Part shown: positions 36,920 to 46,752 of the stretch, in pieces
Layout of the letters: each line of letters opens with the position of its first letter
Numbering within the stretch: the stretch's first letter is position 1
NCBI RefSeq assembly: GCF_001612555.1
Contig: NZ_CP015110.1
Coordinates: forward strand, 1,054,001-1,118,000
Reading direction: 5' to 3'
Length of the DNA: 64,000 nucleotides
Source of the DNA: Acinetobacter sp. TGL-Y2
GTDB taxonomy: Bacteria; Pseudomonadota; Gammaproteobacteria; Pseudomonadales; Moraxellaceae
The notes under the pieces: model-generated
The model's input: only the letters and a program-made list of their open reading frames with translations
Told to the model about the DNA's origin: nothing
Databases searched by the model: none
Position numbers and translations under genes: made by a program

Positions 36920-37051
36920 ATTATTCTTTGTAGTGATTATTCAATCTGTATTTAATTATATCAAACACGGTTTTAAGTCACTATGGATAATTGTATACAT
37001 GCGACACCCTGTGACTTTCTTTAGATTTTAAAATTGGATTGATCCATGCAA

Positions 37052-37219
37052 TTAAGCTACATTTTGGTTAAACATTTCAATAACCCCAAATATGTTGTCC
37101 GCATCTCCATCATTAAACACGCCATCAATTCCTTCATAGTGGATCTGATTAAATGGTGGTTCATATAACTGCGCAGCAGCTAACACATCATTTTGAGTGA
37201 GGTGATCAATTAACATCAT
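37052..37219 (-). pseudogene. fragment resembling the C-terminus of an HsdR/DEAD helicase
   Basis: A 55-codon frame (ATG at 37219, TAA at 37052) contains LAAAQLYEPPFNQIHYEGID then GVFNDGDADNIFGVIEMF. LYexPFT...G..GVF...dad.I is the pattern I associate with the extreme C-terminus of type I restriction R subunits and related helicases. No motor domain is present, so it would be a leftover 3' end. It may also be a small unrelated ORF. The rest of 36920-37456 shows only promoter-like AT-rich sequence. Confidence 0.42.
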
Positions 37220-37456
37220 TTCAGTCTGATTTCATTGCAGCAATTCAAAAAGTTCTATCAGAGCTTTAAGTGAATATAGCGGATTGCAGTTGTTACAATC
37301 AGCTTTTTAAGCTATTTTATATACTTATAAAACAACTACATTCCTATAAACCTCTGATAAGAATAATTAAAGTCTATAATTTTGATGTTTTATATGTTTT
37401 TCACTAAATAAAATGGGCTTTAATTGTTTTGATAAGAATAAAAAAATAAGAACGTT

Positions 37457-39952
37457 ATGAATGCATATGTCCTTCTTATGGGATGGATCATTGGAATCAG
37501 TACACTGGGTAAAGTGATTCCAACCACACTTCTTAATATTGCGCCGTGGATTGAGGCATTTACACTTATTTTTCTAGTTTTTACCTTATTGAGTCATTTT
37601 AGATTTAACATCAAATTCACTCAAAACCTCTTTTTCAGATTTTTTCGTTTAACGCTGTTGGGCTTAAGCACGTTTTATATGGGGCAATATTTTGCACAAA
37701 ATGCTCTAGATCAACGCTTAGCGCAAAGAATTATGGCGCGAGCAGATGTGTCTGCGGTAGTTTACATAGACCGTTTAGATGAAAGTAATTCATCAGATGC
37801 AAATTCGCTGACCAAGCAAAGAGCGACCATTATTAAGGCAGGTGCTGTGCCTTATGATGTCATACTTTATTTAAAACCTGAGATGCAGTCTGAATTTCTC
37901 AAATTGGGTCACTATTACCAGCTCACAGGTGTGATTAAACCTGCGCATAGTTATGCGGTAAAAAGTGTATTTGATCAAGAAAAGTGGCTATTACAACACA
38001 ATATTATGGGCACTGTCCAAGTGCAGTCACTGCAAGTCGTGTCTGCGTTTGAAGTTCAGGAACTGGGATTGCAGTCCTTTATTCAACAACAATCTGGTTG
38101 GACTGCACGTTTAAAACTGTATGCTGAAAAAAAACGTTTGGGCTTTAGACAGTACATTGAACGTCAACCGCTAAAGCATAAAGGCTTACTCTTGGCACTA
38201 TTGACTGGAGATGAAAGTCTACTTTCAGATACGATCAAAGAACAATTTAAAATATTGGGCATATCGCATTTGCTTGCCATTTCAGGACCGCATGTTTTAA
38301 TTTTTGCACTACTTTTCTGTTTTGTGTTGAATATACTCGTTACAAAATTGATTCCTCATGTTTTTCTAAAAATTCCACGACCTTATTTTTTGGTTATGCC
38401 ATTTCTACTTTGTGTTATGTCTTATACCGCTTTTGTGGGTTTTGAAATCCCAGCAATGCGTACATGCTTAACAGTGCTGATCATCAGTGCTGTAATTCTG
38501 CTGAAGCAGAAAGTTCATGCTTTAAAGCTCTTACTTTTGAGTGCAAGTTTATTGCTCTGGCTAGATCCGTTTAGCATTCTGTCCGCGGCATTTTGGCTGT
38601 CTTATGGGGCGTGTTTTATTTTGATTCGGGTATATCAAACGATTCAAACCCAGAACCCTACCCAAACTCAGAAAACAGCGCAAATCTCAGATCCAGATTC
38701 GGATCAATCTGGCATTGTCACTTGGAAATCGAAAACTATTGTGTTTTTGAAAGTACTGTTTGATTCACAGTGGAAAATTTTTATCGCGCTCTTTCCTTTA
38801 GTCGCATTGATTTTTCAACAAGTTTCATGGATCTCACCACTGGTCAATCTCATCGCCATTCCTTTGATTGGTGTAGTCATTGTACCCTTGGAAGTGCTGG
38901 GTGCATGTTTGAGTGTATTCACTGACCCGCTGGGGCTAATTTTCTTTCATTCGGCAGACGCTGTGCTTAGTTTCTTGCTCGGCTGTCTAGGATTCTTGCA
39001 GACTGTATTTAATCCTCAATTATCTTGGCTTGCACTGAGTCCAATGATGATTGCTTTGATCGCCATTGCAATCGTTATTGTCTTTTTACCTCGTGGTGTT
39101 TTCCCAAAGAGTTGGGCTGTTATCTGTATTGTCGCGGTGATTTTGGGTTTGCAAAAACAACCTGAGTTTCGCTTCACGGTTTTGGATGTGGGGCAGGGTC
39201 AAGCCATATTCATGCAATTGCCCAGTCAAAATATCATGATTGATGTCGGTGGATATTATGATGAAACCAAGTTTAGTGTGGGGCGACAAATTATTTTGCC
39301 GTATTTATTTGGGCAGGGCATATCACGGTTAGATCGCATTTATTTGACCCATTTGGATCAAGATCATGCAGGCGCATTTGAGGCTGTGCAGCAGGACATT
39401 GCCATTCAACAGGTATATTCCAATGAGCAAGATCAAAAATTTAACAGCACACCTTTTGAGTATTGTTATGCAGGGCAAACATGGCAAGAGGATGGCATTA
39501 AAATTGAGGTTTTATCACCACAGAAAGATGATCTGAATTTTGTCGAAGGTCAACAAAATGAACGGTCTTGTGTGCTGTATATTCAAGTGCCTAAAGCCAA
39601 GGATTATCAGAATTTTCTGATTATGGGCGATGCTGGCTGGGAAACAGAGTTTCAATTGCTACAGCGTTATCCAGACTTAAAAGTCGATGTGCTTATATTG
39701 GGGCATCATGGCAGTCAACACAGCTCATCGTTTGGCTTTTTAAAGCGCTTACAGCCTAAACTTGCGATTGCATCAGCAGGCTATGAAAACCGCTATCATC
39801 ATCCACATCCGATTGTCATTGAGCGTTTAAAAGCACTTTCGATTCCGCTTGAAACGACTATTGATCAGGGCAGTATTTTATTCGAAATGGGTCAGGACCG
39901 TGAAATGAGGCACAGAGTTTTTCGTGAAACTCGGCAGTGGTTAAGGCGCTGA
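37457..39952 (+). CDS. comEC: ComEC/Rec2 DNA uptake channel
   Basis: The inner-membrane channel that carries single-stranded DNA into the cytoplasm during natural transformation, 831 residues. N-terminal membrane helices precede a soluble OB-like domain. The competence domain contains LLALLTGDESLL and LGISHLLAISGPHVLIFALL. The C-terminal metallo-beta-lactamase-like domain has DVGQGQAIF, YLTHLDQDHAGAF and LGHHGSQHSSS. All three parts are intact, so the strain probably retains this competence step. Its end overlaps the convergent acyltransferase gene by 12 bases. In Acinetobacter the other competence genes lie elsewhere. Confidence 0.93.
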   Translation: MNAYVLLMGWIIGISTLGKVIPTTLLNIAPWIEAFTLIFLVFTLLSHFRFNIKFTQNLFFRFFRLTLLGLSTFYMGQYFAQNALDQRLAQRIMARADVSAVVYIDRLDESNSSDANSLTKQRATIIKAGAVPYDVILYLKPEMQSEFLKLGHYYQLTGVIKPAHSYAVKSVFDQEKWLLQHNIMGTVQVQSLQVVSAFEVQELGLQSFIQQQSGWTARLKLYAEKKRLGFRQYIERQPLKHKGLLLALLTGDESLLSDTIKEQFKILGISHLLAISGPHVLIFALLFCFVLNILVTKLIPHVFLKIPRPYFLVMPFLLCVMSYTAFVGFEIPAMRTCLTVLIISAVILLKQKVHALKLLLLSASLLLWLDPFSILSAAFWLSYGACFILIRVYQTIQTQNPTQTQKTAQISDPDSDQSGIVTWKSKTIVFLKVLFDSQWKIFIALFPLVALIFQQVSWISPLVNLIAIPLIGVVIVPLEVLGACLSVFTDPLGLIFFHSADAVLSFLLGCLGFLQTVFNPQLSWLALSPMMIALIAIAIVIVFLPRGVFPKSWAVICIVAVILGLQKQPEFRFTVLDVGQGQAIFMQLPSQNIMIDVGGYYDETKFSVGRQIILPYLFGQGISRLDRIYLTHLDQDHAGAFEAVQQDIAIQQVYSNEQDQKFNSTPFEYCYAGQTWQEDGIKIEVLSPQKDDLNFVEGQQNERSCVLYIQVPKAKDYQNFLIMGDAGWETEFQLLQRYPDLKVDVLILGHHGSQHSSSFGFLKRLQPKLAIASAGYENRYHHPHPIVIERLKALSIPLETTIDQGSILFEMGQDREMRHRVFRETRQWLRR

Positions 39953-40906
39953 AGCAGACGTGGCTAAGTGAAGCGAGTTTTCACGTACCATTTGAATTTT
40001 ATCCAAAGCTAGGTCTTTGGGAATATCATAAATATCATGTAAATCTGGATGGGCTCTAAAGCGCTTATAACTCCAGTGCGCATGCTGTGGATAGCGCTGA
40101 ATTAAATCTTCAATGGCACGGTGAATGACCAAAGTTCCCTCTGTAGCTGTGCCGTTATAAATAGTATCATCTACAGCTTTAATATGGATGTTAAAGTCTT
40201 CTGTTTCATTGCGAATTGCATAGATCAAAAGTGCTTTGGCTTTGGTTTTTTGGATCAATTTTGCGCTCAGATTACTTGACGCCAAAGGCAGTCCAAAATA
40301 ATCAATTAGTTCGCTTGTGTGTTTGGGGGTGTGATCGGGTAAAATAACCGTCGTTCCACCCATTTTTAACGCTTTAAAAATCTGACGTATACCGGACTCA
40401 TCTGTAGGCACTAAAGTGGCTTGTTCGCGGCTACGCGCTTGACGGACAAACTGATCTGCCTCAGGATTTTTAATTGGCTTATACATAATGGTCATTTTGG
40501 TGTACTGGGAAAACCATGCATTCATGATTTCCCACGTACCAAAATGCGGTGCAAGCAGAATAATCCCTTTATTCTCATTCATTGCTTGATGGAAATGTTC
40601 CGCGCCAAACACGTGTTTTACACGACCAATATTTTGCTCATTTGAGCTGCCCCAAATACTAAAAAACTCCATATAGGATTGAAGTTCGTTACGCACAGCA
40701 GCCTGAACGATCGCGTGTTTTTGGGTTTGATTTAAATGCGGTAAACAAATGTCCACATTCAAGCTCATATTTTGAGAAGTTTTAGTTATTTTTAACGTAT
40801 TAATGACGACCGCAAGCGCACGCGCAAAGAAGCGAGAAAAGCGAATCGGGCGTCGACTAAAGAAATTTAGAAGTTTAGTTGTTGTTGAGTTTTGATTTTC
40901 AGGCAT
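39941..40906 (-). CDS. LpxL/LpxM-family lipid A acyltransferase-like protein
   Basis: The 321-residue protein has an N-terminal hydrophobic/basic anchor and the acyltransferase HX4E motif in LLAPHFGTWE, with EqATLVPTDESGIRQIF, GTTVILPDHTPKH and YPQHAHWSYKRFRAHP. These are standard for HtrB/LpxL and MsbB/LpxM enzymes, which add secondary acyl chains to lipid A at the inner membrane. Which position it acylates cannot be told from sequence. It is convergent with comEC and divergent from sppA. Confidence 0.85.
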   Translation of the reverse strand: MPENQNSTTTKLLNFFSRRPIRFSRFFARALAVVINTLKITKTSQNMSLNVDICLPHLNQTQKHAIVQAAVRNELQSYMEFFSIWGSSNEQNIGRVKHVFGAEHFHQAMNENKGIILLAPHFGTWEIMNAWFSQYTKMTIMYKPIKNPEADQFVRQARSREQATLVPTDESGIRQIFKALKMGGTTVILPDHTPKHTSELIDYFGLPLASSNLSAKLIQKTKAKALLIYAIRNETEDFNIHIKAVDDTIYNGTATEGTLVIHRAIEDLIQRYPQHAHWSYKRFRAHPDLHDIYDIPKDLALDKIQMVRENSLHLATSASAP

Positions 40907-41004
40907 CTTCAGTCAAAATCTTTAGTCAGTTCAAAGTAAGTGCTCATGTTAAAATATTATATGTTAAATCGTTTAGATTAGACAGTTTCATGCATTTCCC
41001 TGTA

Positions 41005-41010
41005 TATAAT
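41005..41010 (+). promoter_or_regulatory. -10 element upstream of sppA
   Basis: A perfect TATAAT 31 bases before the sppA start. The -35 region is weak (CAGTTT or TAGACA at non-ideal spacing), so only the -10 is called. Confidence 0.5.
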
Positions 41011-41041
41011 GACCCCTTAAAAATTAATTTGGATGGTATGT

Positions 41042-42058
41042 ATGTCCGATTGGCCACCTCAACCACAAAATGAAAACACCAATCAAAATCAAAAGCCTTC
41101 TGGTCAAGAATGGCAGATTTTAGAAAAAGCGGTACTCGCTTCAGTTGATGAGCAACGCCGTGCCCGTCGCTGGGGTATCTTTTTTAAATTTTTAACCTTC
41201 GGCTATTTATTATTTATCATCATCATGATGTATAAAGGCTGTCAAAGCACTGCTGTAGATACAAGTTCAACGTCAGGTTCGCATTTGGCAATGGTTGATA
41301 TTGTAGGGACCATTGCTGCAGATGAGCAAAGTGTGAATAGTGCTGACACCATCAAGTCTTTGAAAAAAGCTTTTGAAAATAAACAAAGTAAGGCTGTGGT
41401 ACTCAACATTAACTCACCCGGCGGTTCACCGGTGCAGTCAGATGAAATTTGGCAAGAAATTCAATATTTAAAAAAAGCCCACACCGATAAAAAGCTCTAT
41501 GCGGTGATTGGCGATACAGGTGCATCAGGGGCCTATTATATCGCCTCGGCGGCCGATGAAATCATTGTCAATCCATCAAGCCTTGTGGGCTCAATTGGAG
41601 TGATTATGCCGAACTATGGCGTCAATGGTTTGATGCAAAAACTCGGGGTTGAAGATCGCACCATGACCTCAGGCGATAACAAAGCCTTACTGTCTATGAC
41701 GCAACCGGTTGATGCGGCGCAACAAGCGCATGTACAAGGTGTGCTTGATAATGTGCATCAGCACTTTATTGATGCGGTGAAAAAGGGACGTGGTAATAAG
41801 CTTAAATCTCAAGATCCTGCCATTTTCTCTGGGCTGTTTTGGACTGGTGATCAAGCTGTGAAGCTTGGCATTGCTGACCGCGCAGGTAGTTTAAACACCT
41901 TAAAACGTGAATTGAAAATTGATAAAACAGTGAACTATACCATTCAGCACAGTCCATTTGATTCGGTTTTGAGTCGTATGGGGAGCAGTATTGGTCAAGG
42001 TTTTGCAACAGCCATTTCACAACAGGTTCAGACTGAACAAACGACGAAATTACAATGA
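41042..42058 (+). CDS. sppA: signal peptide peptidase SppA (family S49)
   Basis: A membrane-anchored serine protease that degrades cleaved signal peptides. The 338-residue protein has one transmembrane helix (FLTFGYLLFIIIMMYKG) and a short-form S49 domain. The substrate-binding loop is INSPGGSPVQSDEI, the nucleophile Ser lies in GDTGASGAYYIAS, and SSLVGSIGVIMPNYG follows. The size matches the short SppA form. I prefer the ATG at 41042 because GGAT lies seven bases upstream; the ATG at 41033 adds three residues. The stop overlaps the next ATG (ATGA). Confidence 0.9.
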   Translation: MSDWPPQPQNENTNQNQKPSGQEWQILEKAVLASVDEQRRARRWGIFFKFLTFGYLLFIIIMMYKGCQSTAVDTSSTSGSHLAMVDIVGTIAADEQSVNSADTIKSLKKAFENKQSKAVVLNINSPGGSPVQSDEIWQEIQYLKKAHTDKKLYAVIGDTGASGAYYIASAADEIIVNPSSLVGSIGVIMPNYGVNGLMQKLGVEDRTMTSGDNKALLSMTQPVDAAQQAHVQGVLDNVHQHFIDAVKKGRGNKLKSQDPAIFSGLFWTGDQAVKLGIADRAGSLNTLKRELKIDKTVNYTIQHSPFDSVLSRMGSSIGQGFATAISQQVQTEQTTKLQ

Positions 42059-42858
42059 AACCACTGATTCACTTTGCACATGCCAACGGCGTTCCATCAC
42101 GTGTTTACGATCAACTCTTTCAAGCCTTAAGTGATGATTACGATATCATTTATGTGCCAGTACTGGGACAAGATAAGCGCTATCCGATAGACAATCATTG
42201 GGAGAGTTTGTCGAAGCAAGTGATTGATCATATCGTGAAAAAAGCCCAAGGTCGTAAAGTGATTGGAATTGGGCATTCATTGGGTGGGGTGCTGACTTTT
42301 AAAGCAGCACTCAAGCGTCCTGAACTTTTTGATCAAGTGATTATGCTTGACCCACCTTTGATTATGGGCAAGTCATCATTCTTGCTTCATGTCGCGAAGA
42401 CCTTAAAGCTGAAAGCTGTTGATACTATGTCACCTGCTGCATTGTCTTTACGCCGTCGTGATCATTGGTCAAGTCGTGAAGAAGCTGCTGAGCTGCTTAG
42501 ACCCAAAGGCTTTTACAAAGATTTTGATGATGCTTGTTTTCAGGATTATATACAGCACGCATTGATTGAAGATCGTCTGCGCGGTGGTGTAGAACTGACC
42601 ATTCCGAAAATGGATGAAGTCAATGTATTTAGAACCAATCCGTCACTGTGGTGGTTAGCGCAAAATAAACCGCAAGTGCCCATGCATTTGGTCGTTGCTA
42701 AAAAAGGACCTTTTTTAGCACGCAAATTTCCACAGCAAGTGCAAAAGAAATTTGGAATTCCATTTACCGTGATGCCAGGTGGACACATGTTCCCGCTAGA
42801 ACACCCAGCCGACCTTGCCGTCTTTTTAAAATCACTGATTCAACGTAATATGCAGTAG
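42055..42858 (+). CDS. alpha/beta hydrolase
   Basis: A 267-residue alpha/beta hydrolase fold protein. It starts with FAHANGVPSRVYDQLFQAL, has the nucleophile elbow GIGHSLGGVLTF, and a C-terminal PGGHMFPLEHP providing the His. No export signal is seen. The family includes MenH-like and lipase-like enzymes; the substrate is unknown. The ATG overlaps the sppA stop, so production is coupled to SppA. Confidence 0.82.
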   Translation: MKPLIHFAHANGVPSRVYDQLFQALSDDYDIIYVPVLGQDKRYPIDNHWESLSKQVIDHIVKKAQGRKVIGIGHSLGGVLTFKAALKRPELFDQVIMLDPPLIMGKSSFLLHVAKTLKLKAVDTMSPAALSLRRRDHWSSREEAAELLRPKGFYKDFDDACFQDYIQHALIEDRLRGGVELTIPKMDEVNVFRTNPSLWWLAQNKPQVPMHLVVAKKGPFLARKFPQQVQKKFGIPFTVMPGGHMFPLEHPADLAVFLKSLIQRNMQ

Positions 42859-42862
42859 CATC

Positions 42863-42897
42863 ATTTGATTTGATTTGATTTGATTTGATTTGATTTG
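42863..42897 (+). repeat. ATTTG pentamer repeat, seven copies
   Basis: Seven perfect ATTTG units start four bases after the hydrolase stop and end before the terminator at 42915. Length changes would alter only the 3' untranslated region. Confidence 0.95.
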
Positions 42898-42914
42898 AAG
42901 CAAAGTTCAGCACA

Positions 42915-42944
42915 TAAAAAACGCATCTTAAGATGCGTTTTTTA
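42915..42944. terminator. bidirectional terminator between hydrolase and purN
   Basis: AAAAA, the perfect palindrome ACGCATCTTAAGATGCGT, then TTTTT. It serves the convergent hydrolase and purMN transcripts. Confidence 0.9.
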
Positions 42945-42961
42945 TTGAATCAAATTCGGTT

Positions 42962-43594
42962 TTAGAGCTGACAAAACTGTACAGGCTGAGTCATGGCTTT
43001 GTGTTGGTAAAGTACCGTACCATCATCAAGATGTTTGATTTTACCGCTACAAATCCATTCCACCACTTGAGGATAAATCATATGCTCAAGTTGATGAACG
43101 CGTTGGGCGAGGCTGCGTACATCGTCACAGTGCTTCACATTCAATACACCTTGCGCCAATGCTTGACCTGCGTCGAGCTCTGCCGTGACATAGTGAACGG
43201 TACACCCATGATAGACATCACCGGTATTTAATACGCGTTGATGGGTATGCATGCCTTTATAGTGCGGTAATAGCGATGGATGAATGTTAAGTATTTTCCC
43301 ATGCCATGCCGATACAAACTTCGCACTTAAAATCCGCATAAAGCCTGCAAGAACCACCAAGTCTATATTCCAATCGAGTAGCTGTTGATTCATTACATCA
43401 TCAAAAGCTTCACGGTTTGGATATTGCTTATGTTCAATAACCCTAGTCTGAATGTCAGATTTTTTTGCCCGTTCTAAGGCATAGGCGTCAGGTTTGTTGG
43501 AAATCACACCGACAATATGCCCTGAAAGATTGGCATCGATCAGGGCTTGTAGATTACTTCCACTACCTGAAACAAGGATAGCAATATTTGTCAT
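42962..43594 (-). CDS. purN: phosphoribosylglycinamide formyltransferase PurN
   Basis: The 10-formyl-THF-dependent third step of purine synthesis. The 210-residue protein has the substrate loop VSGSGSNLQALI and the catalytic Asn and His in ILNIHPSLLP. A loop with HGCTVHYVTAELDAG supplies the catalytic Asp. Length and motifs match the family. It follows purM by nine bases, the usual purMN order. Confidence 0.95.
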   Translation of the reverse strand: MTNIAILVSGSGSNLQALIDANLSGHIVGVISNKPDAYALERAKKSDIQTRVIEHKQYPNREAFDDVMNQQLLDWNIDLVVLAGFMRILSAKFVSAWHGKILNIHPSLLPHYKGMHTHQRVLNTGDVYHGCTVHYVTAELDAGQALAQGVLNVKHCDDVRSLAQRVHQLEHMIYPQVVEWICSGKIKHLDDGTVLYQHKAMTQPVQFCQL

Positions 43595-43603
43595 ATCAAT
43601 GGC

Positions 43604-44674
43604 TTATGCGAAAGTAACGCGAATTTTTTCGTCAGCGCCAGCAACAGAGTCAGCATTGTCCACAATATGACCCATATTCCATGCTTTTTCGCCAAGACCC
43701 GTGAGTAATTCAACAGTCTTATCTGCGTCTTGTGCATCAACCACAATCACCATGCCGACGCCACAGTTAAATGTACGATACATTTCAAACTGTTCAACCC
43801 CACCTTCTTTTTGAAGAAGTTGGAATAATGCAGGCCATTCCCAAGATGATTCATTTACAACCGCTTGCGCACCATTTGGGAGTACGCGAGGTAAATTACC
43901 CGGTAAACCGCCACCGGTAATATGCGCCATCGCATGTACATCAACATGTTTGAGGAGTTCTAGAATCGGTTTAACGTAAATACGTGTCGGTTCCATTGCA
44001 ACGTCTGCAAGTGAACGCCCATCGATGATTTGATTCAAATCAACGTTTTTTACATCGATAATTTTACGAAGTAAAGAGTAACCGTTTGAGTGTGCACCAC
44101 TTGAGCCCACTCCAATCAGTACGTCACCTGATTTTACTTTGCTTCCATCAATAATTTTGCTTTGTTCAACTACGCCTACACAGAAACCTGCAAGATCATA
44201 GTCTTCGCCTTCATACATGCCAGGCATTTCAGCGGTTTCACCACCGACCAATGCACAACCCGCAAGCTCACAACCCGCACCAATGCCTGTGACTACATTT
44301 GCCGCCACATCAACGTTTAAGTGACCTGTTGCATAGTAATCAAGGAAGAATAAAGGTTCAGCACCACATACCAGAAGGTCGTTTACACACATTGCCACCA
44401 AGTCCTGACCAATGGTGTCATGACGGTTTAAATTCAATGCTAAACGTAATTTTGTTCCAACACCGTCTGTGCCTGAAACCAGAACAGGTTCTTCATAACC
44501 TTTAGGGATTTTACAAAGTGCGCCAAAGCCGCCTAATCCGCCCATCACTTCGGGACGTGCAGTGCGCTTTGCGACAGATTTGATACGATCGACGAGTAAG
44601 TCGCCCGCTTCAATATCGACACCAGCGTCTTTATAGCTTAAACCAGGGGTAGGAGTAGAAGTTGAGTTGCTCAT
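43604..44674 (-). CDS. purM: phosphoribosylformylglycinamidine cyclo-ligase PurM (AIR synthetase)
   Basis: The ATP-dependent fifth step of purine synthesis. The 356-residue protein starts [14 protein letters not shown] and has [69 protein letters not shown] and [16 protein letters not shown], a complete AIRS set. A -10 element (TATAAT) lies about 27 bases upstream on the minus strand. It is first in the purMN operon. Confidence 0.96.
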   Translation of the reverse strand: MSNSTSTPTPGLSYKDAGVDIEAGDLLVDRIKSVAKRTARPEVMGGLGGFGALCKIPKGYEEPVLVSGTDGVGTKLRLALNLNRHDTIGQDLVAMCVNDLLVCGAEPLFFLDYYATGHLNVDVAANVVTGIGAGCELAGCALVGGETAEMPGMYEGEDYDLAGFCVGVVEQSKIIDGSKVKSGDVLIGVGSSGAHSNGYSLLRKIIDVKNVDLNQIIDGRSLADVAMEPTRIYVKPILELLKHVDVHAMAHITGGGLPGNLPRVLPNGAQAVVNESSWEWPALFQLLQKEGGVEQFEMYRTFNCGVGMVIVVDAQDADKTVELLTGLGEKAWNMGHIVDNADSVAGADEKIRVTFA

Positions 44675-44700
44675 AATGAAGTCTCCGCATTCGCGCGGCG

Positions 44701-44706
44701 ATTATA
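44701..44706 (-). promoter_or_regulatory. -10 element of purMN
   Basis: TATAAT on the minus strand, 27 bases from the purM start. The likely -35 (CATAAG at 17 bases) is poor. Confidence 0.5.
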
Positions 44707-44808
44707 CCTGAATATACGAAACTCTTATGTTATTTATGGGCTAAAATGCTATCTTTATCAAAATATTTTTATTTCAATAACGAATCACTTAGAAAAAGGC
44801 GAGATTGC

Positions 44809-46029
44809 ATGCAAGATCGTATATTAAAACGAATTTTTATCCTGGCTGGGATTGCATTAATTATTTGGGTTTTATATCTATTAAAACCTGTAGTTATTCC
44901 TTTTGTTGGCGCATTTTTGATTGCATATTTGTTTAGTCCTTTGGTGGAGAAACTGCATCAATTCGGGTTGCCAAGATGGTTGTCGATCAGCTTAGTTTTT
45001 ATCGGTATTGGCGTCGTTGTCACTTTAGCCATTTGGTATTTGGTGCCTTTAATTTGGCAGCAATTAATGTATGCCAAATCTAGCATTCCTGCAGGGGTGC
45101 ATTGGGTCAATTATACCTTGTTGCCGTGGATGTCGACCAGCTTCAATCTCATGCCAATGGAGATTGATACTGAGCAAATTTCTGCTGCGGTTATGGATTA
45201 TATTCAAACCAATTATAGTGCAGACAGTATTCAAGCCATGGTCACTAAACTGGCACAATCAGGTTTGAATTTCCTACAAATTGGTGGCACTGTGGTCTTG
45301 ATACCGATCATTGCTTTTTATTTTCTACTCGATTGGACACGCATGTTAGATGCCTTACGCCGTCTTATTCCGCGTCCTTATGAAAAAAGTACCTTACAAA
45401 TTGTCGGTGAATGCCACAGTGTTTTAGGGGCATTCGTCAAAGGTCAGTTTTTGGTGATGTTTTTATTGGGCGTAGTCTATGCTGTAGGTCTACAAATTAT
45501 TGGCTTAGAAGTCGGTCTCATCATCGGGATGATAGCAGGTCTTGCCAGTATCATTCCTTATTTGGGATTTGGTGTTGGGATTATCGCTGCGGTCATTGCG
45601 ACATTCTTTCAATTTGGTTTGGACTGGATGCAGTTGGCACTGGTGCTTGGTGTGTTCATGGTAGGTCAAGCCATTGAGGGCTATGTATTACAGCCGTTCT
45701 TATTGGGTGATAAAATTGGACTTTCGCCAGTGGCAGTGGTATTTGCTGTTCTTGCTGGTGCTCAGTTGGCAGGTTTCCTCGGAATGCTCATTGCTTTACC
45801 TGTTGCGGCAGTGATAGTGGTTCTACTTCGACATGTCAAAGAGTGCTACGAAAAGAGCCATTTATATGCACCTCAAGTGATGACTGTAGAGCAGGCAGGT
45901 GCGGGTACGGTAAGCATTCAAACTAACGAACTTGATATCGATGTAGAAATTAAAGATCGAACTATAAATAATCAGCAAGAAACTGAAAAATCAAGTAAGA
46001 TTGATTTTGAAAATAATCAAGACATCTAA
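44809..46029 (+). CDS. AI-2E/PerM-family transporter
   Basis: A membrane protein of about 406 residues with roughly eight helices in the UPF0118/AI-2E pattern. It begins with a helix pair around LAGIALIIWVLYLLKPVVIP and ends with a helix cluster containing IIGMIAGLASIIPYLGFGVG and FLLGDKIGLSPVAVVFAVLAG. Some members export autoinducer-2 or act as Na+/H+ antiporters, but most, including PerM, lack a known substrate. The ATG at 44809 has AAAGGCGAG upstream; an ATG at 44746 is the longer option. A polar acidic tail of about 50 residues follows. hda starts 15 bases later, an arrangement like perM next to DNA-replication genes in other gammaproteobacteria. Confidence 0.8.
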   Translation: MQDRILKRIFILAGIALIIWVLYLLKPVVIPFVGAFLIAYLFSPLVEKLHQFGLPRWLSISLVFIGIGVVVTLAIWYLVPLIWQQLMYAKSSIPAGVHWVNYTLLPWMSTSFNLMPMEIDTEQISAAVMDYIQTNYSADSIQAMVTKLAQSGLNFLQIGGTVVLIPIIAFYFLLDWTRMLDALRRLIPRPYEKSTLQIVGECHSVLGAFVKGQFLVMFLLGVVYAVGLQIIGLEVGLIIGMIAGLASIIPYLGFGVGIIAAVIATFFQFGLDWMQLALVLGVFMVGQAIEGYVLQPFLLGDKIGLSPVAVVFAVLAGAQLAGFLGMLIALPVAAVIVVLLRHVKECYEKSHLYAPQVMTVEQAGAGTVSIQTNELDIDVEIKDRTINNQQETEKSSKIDFENNQDI

Positions 46030-46044
46030 GGTAATACAGCGTCT

Positions 46045-46752
46045 ATGCGTCAATTGCAATTGGATATAGAACCTCAACTCGATGCCCGAATCAGTGATTT
46101 CTCAGGGCCGGGTTGGGGACCTGTTATTGATGCAGTTCGACAGCTCCATGCAGGTTTAGTCAATCGGTTTTATCTGTATGGTGGGGCAGGCACAGGGAAA
46201 AGTCATCTATTAACAGCTATTTGCGACTCATTCTTGGAGGTGGGGAAATCTGCCATCAAAGTGTCATTACTTGAACTGCTCGATGCACCTATAGACGCAA
46301 TTACGTCCTTAGAGCGTTATGATCTGGTTGCCTTGGATGATATTGAGGCAATCAGTGGCGTACCGCATTGGCAAAAAGCTGTTTTTCATCTGATCAATAA
46401 AAACAATGAAGATGGCGGGCAACTGGTGTTTTCATCCCGATTTGCCCCAATTGAATTAAAGCTTGAATTACCCGATTTGCAATCACGTCTGACTCAAGCA
46501 GTGAGTGTAAAAGTTCCGAGTGGTCAATCCTACGCAGACCGCTATGCACTGTTAAATTCTGTAATTGAACGTCGCGGTGTACATTTTGATCCGCAAATTA
46601 TAGAATATCTGCTACTGCATGGCCCAACACAGACCAGTATCTTATTACAGTCTCTGGATCAGTTAGAGAAGTTACTCCAAGGTGAGAAAGTAAAACTCTC
46701 TAATGCAATTTTAAAACAGATCTATGCACTGATTGATCAATACCATCATTAA
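46045..46752 (+). CDS. hda: Hda, regulatory inactivator of DnaA
   Basis: Hda stimulates hydrolysis of DnaA-bound ATP after replication starts. The 235-residue AAA+ protein begins RQLQLDIEP, in which QLQLDI matches the beta-clamp binding motif of Hda. Walker A is YGGAGTGKSHLL, Walker B VALDDIEAI, followed by FSSRFAPIEL (sensor 1 area) and an arginine-finger region near LQSRLTQAVSV. It lacks the DnaA DNA-binding domain, as expected. It probably shares a transcript with the perM-like gene. Confidence 0.92.
   Translation: MRQLQLDIEPQLDARISDFSGPGWGPVIDAVRQLHAGLVNRFYLYGGAGTGKSHLLTAICDSFLEVGKSAIKVSLLELLDAPIDAITSLERYDLVALDDIEAISGVPHWQKAVFHLINKNNEDGGQLVFSSRFAPIELKLELPDLQSRLTQAVSVKVPSGQSYADRYALLNSVIERRGVHFDPQIIEYLLLHGPTQTSILLQSLDQLEKLLQGEKVKLSNAILKQIYALIDQYHH

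Noticed and set aside
37081..37260. A possible plus-strand small gene in the gap before comEC.
   Set aside because: No plus-strand frame has a good start and composition. The only interesting frame is the minus-strand HsdR-like fragment.
42863..42943. ATTTG run plus palindrome considered as a CRISPR array or attachment site.
   Set aside because: The units are five bases long without spacers, and the palindrome is a normal terminator. No cas gene or integrase is near.
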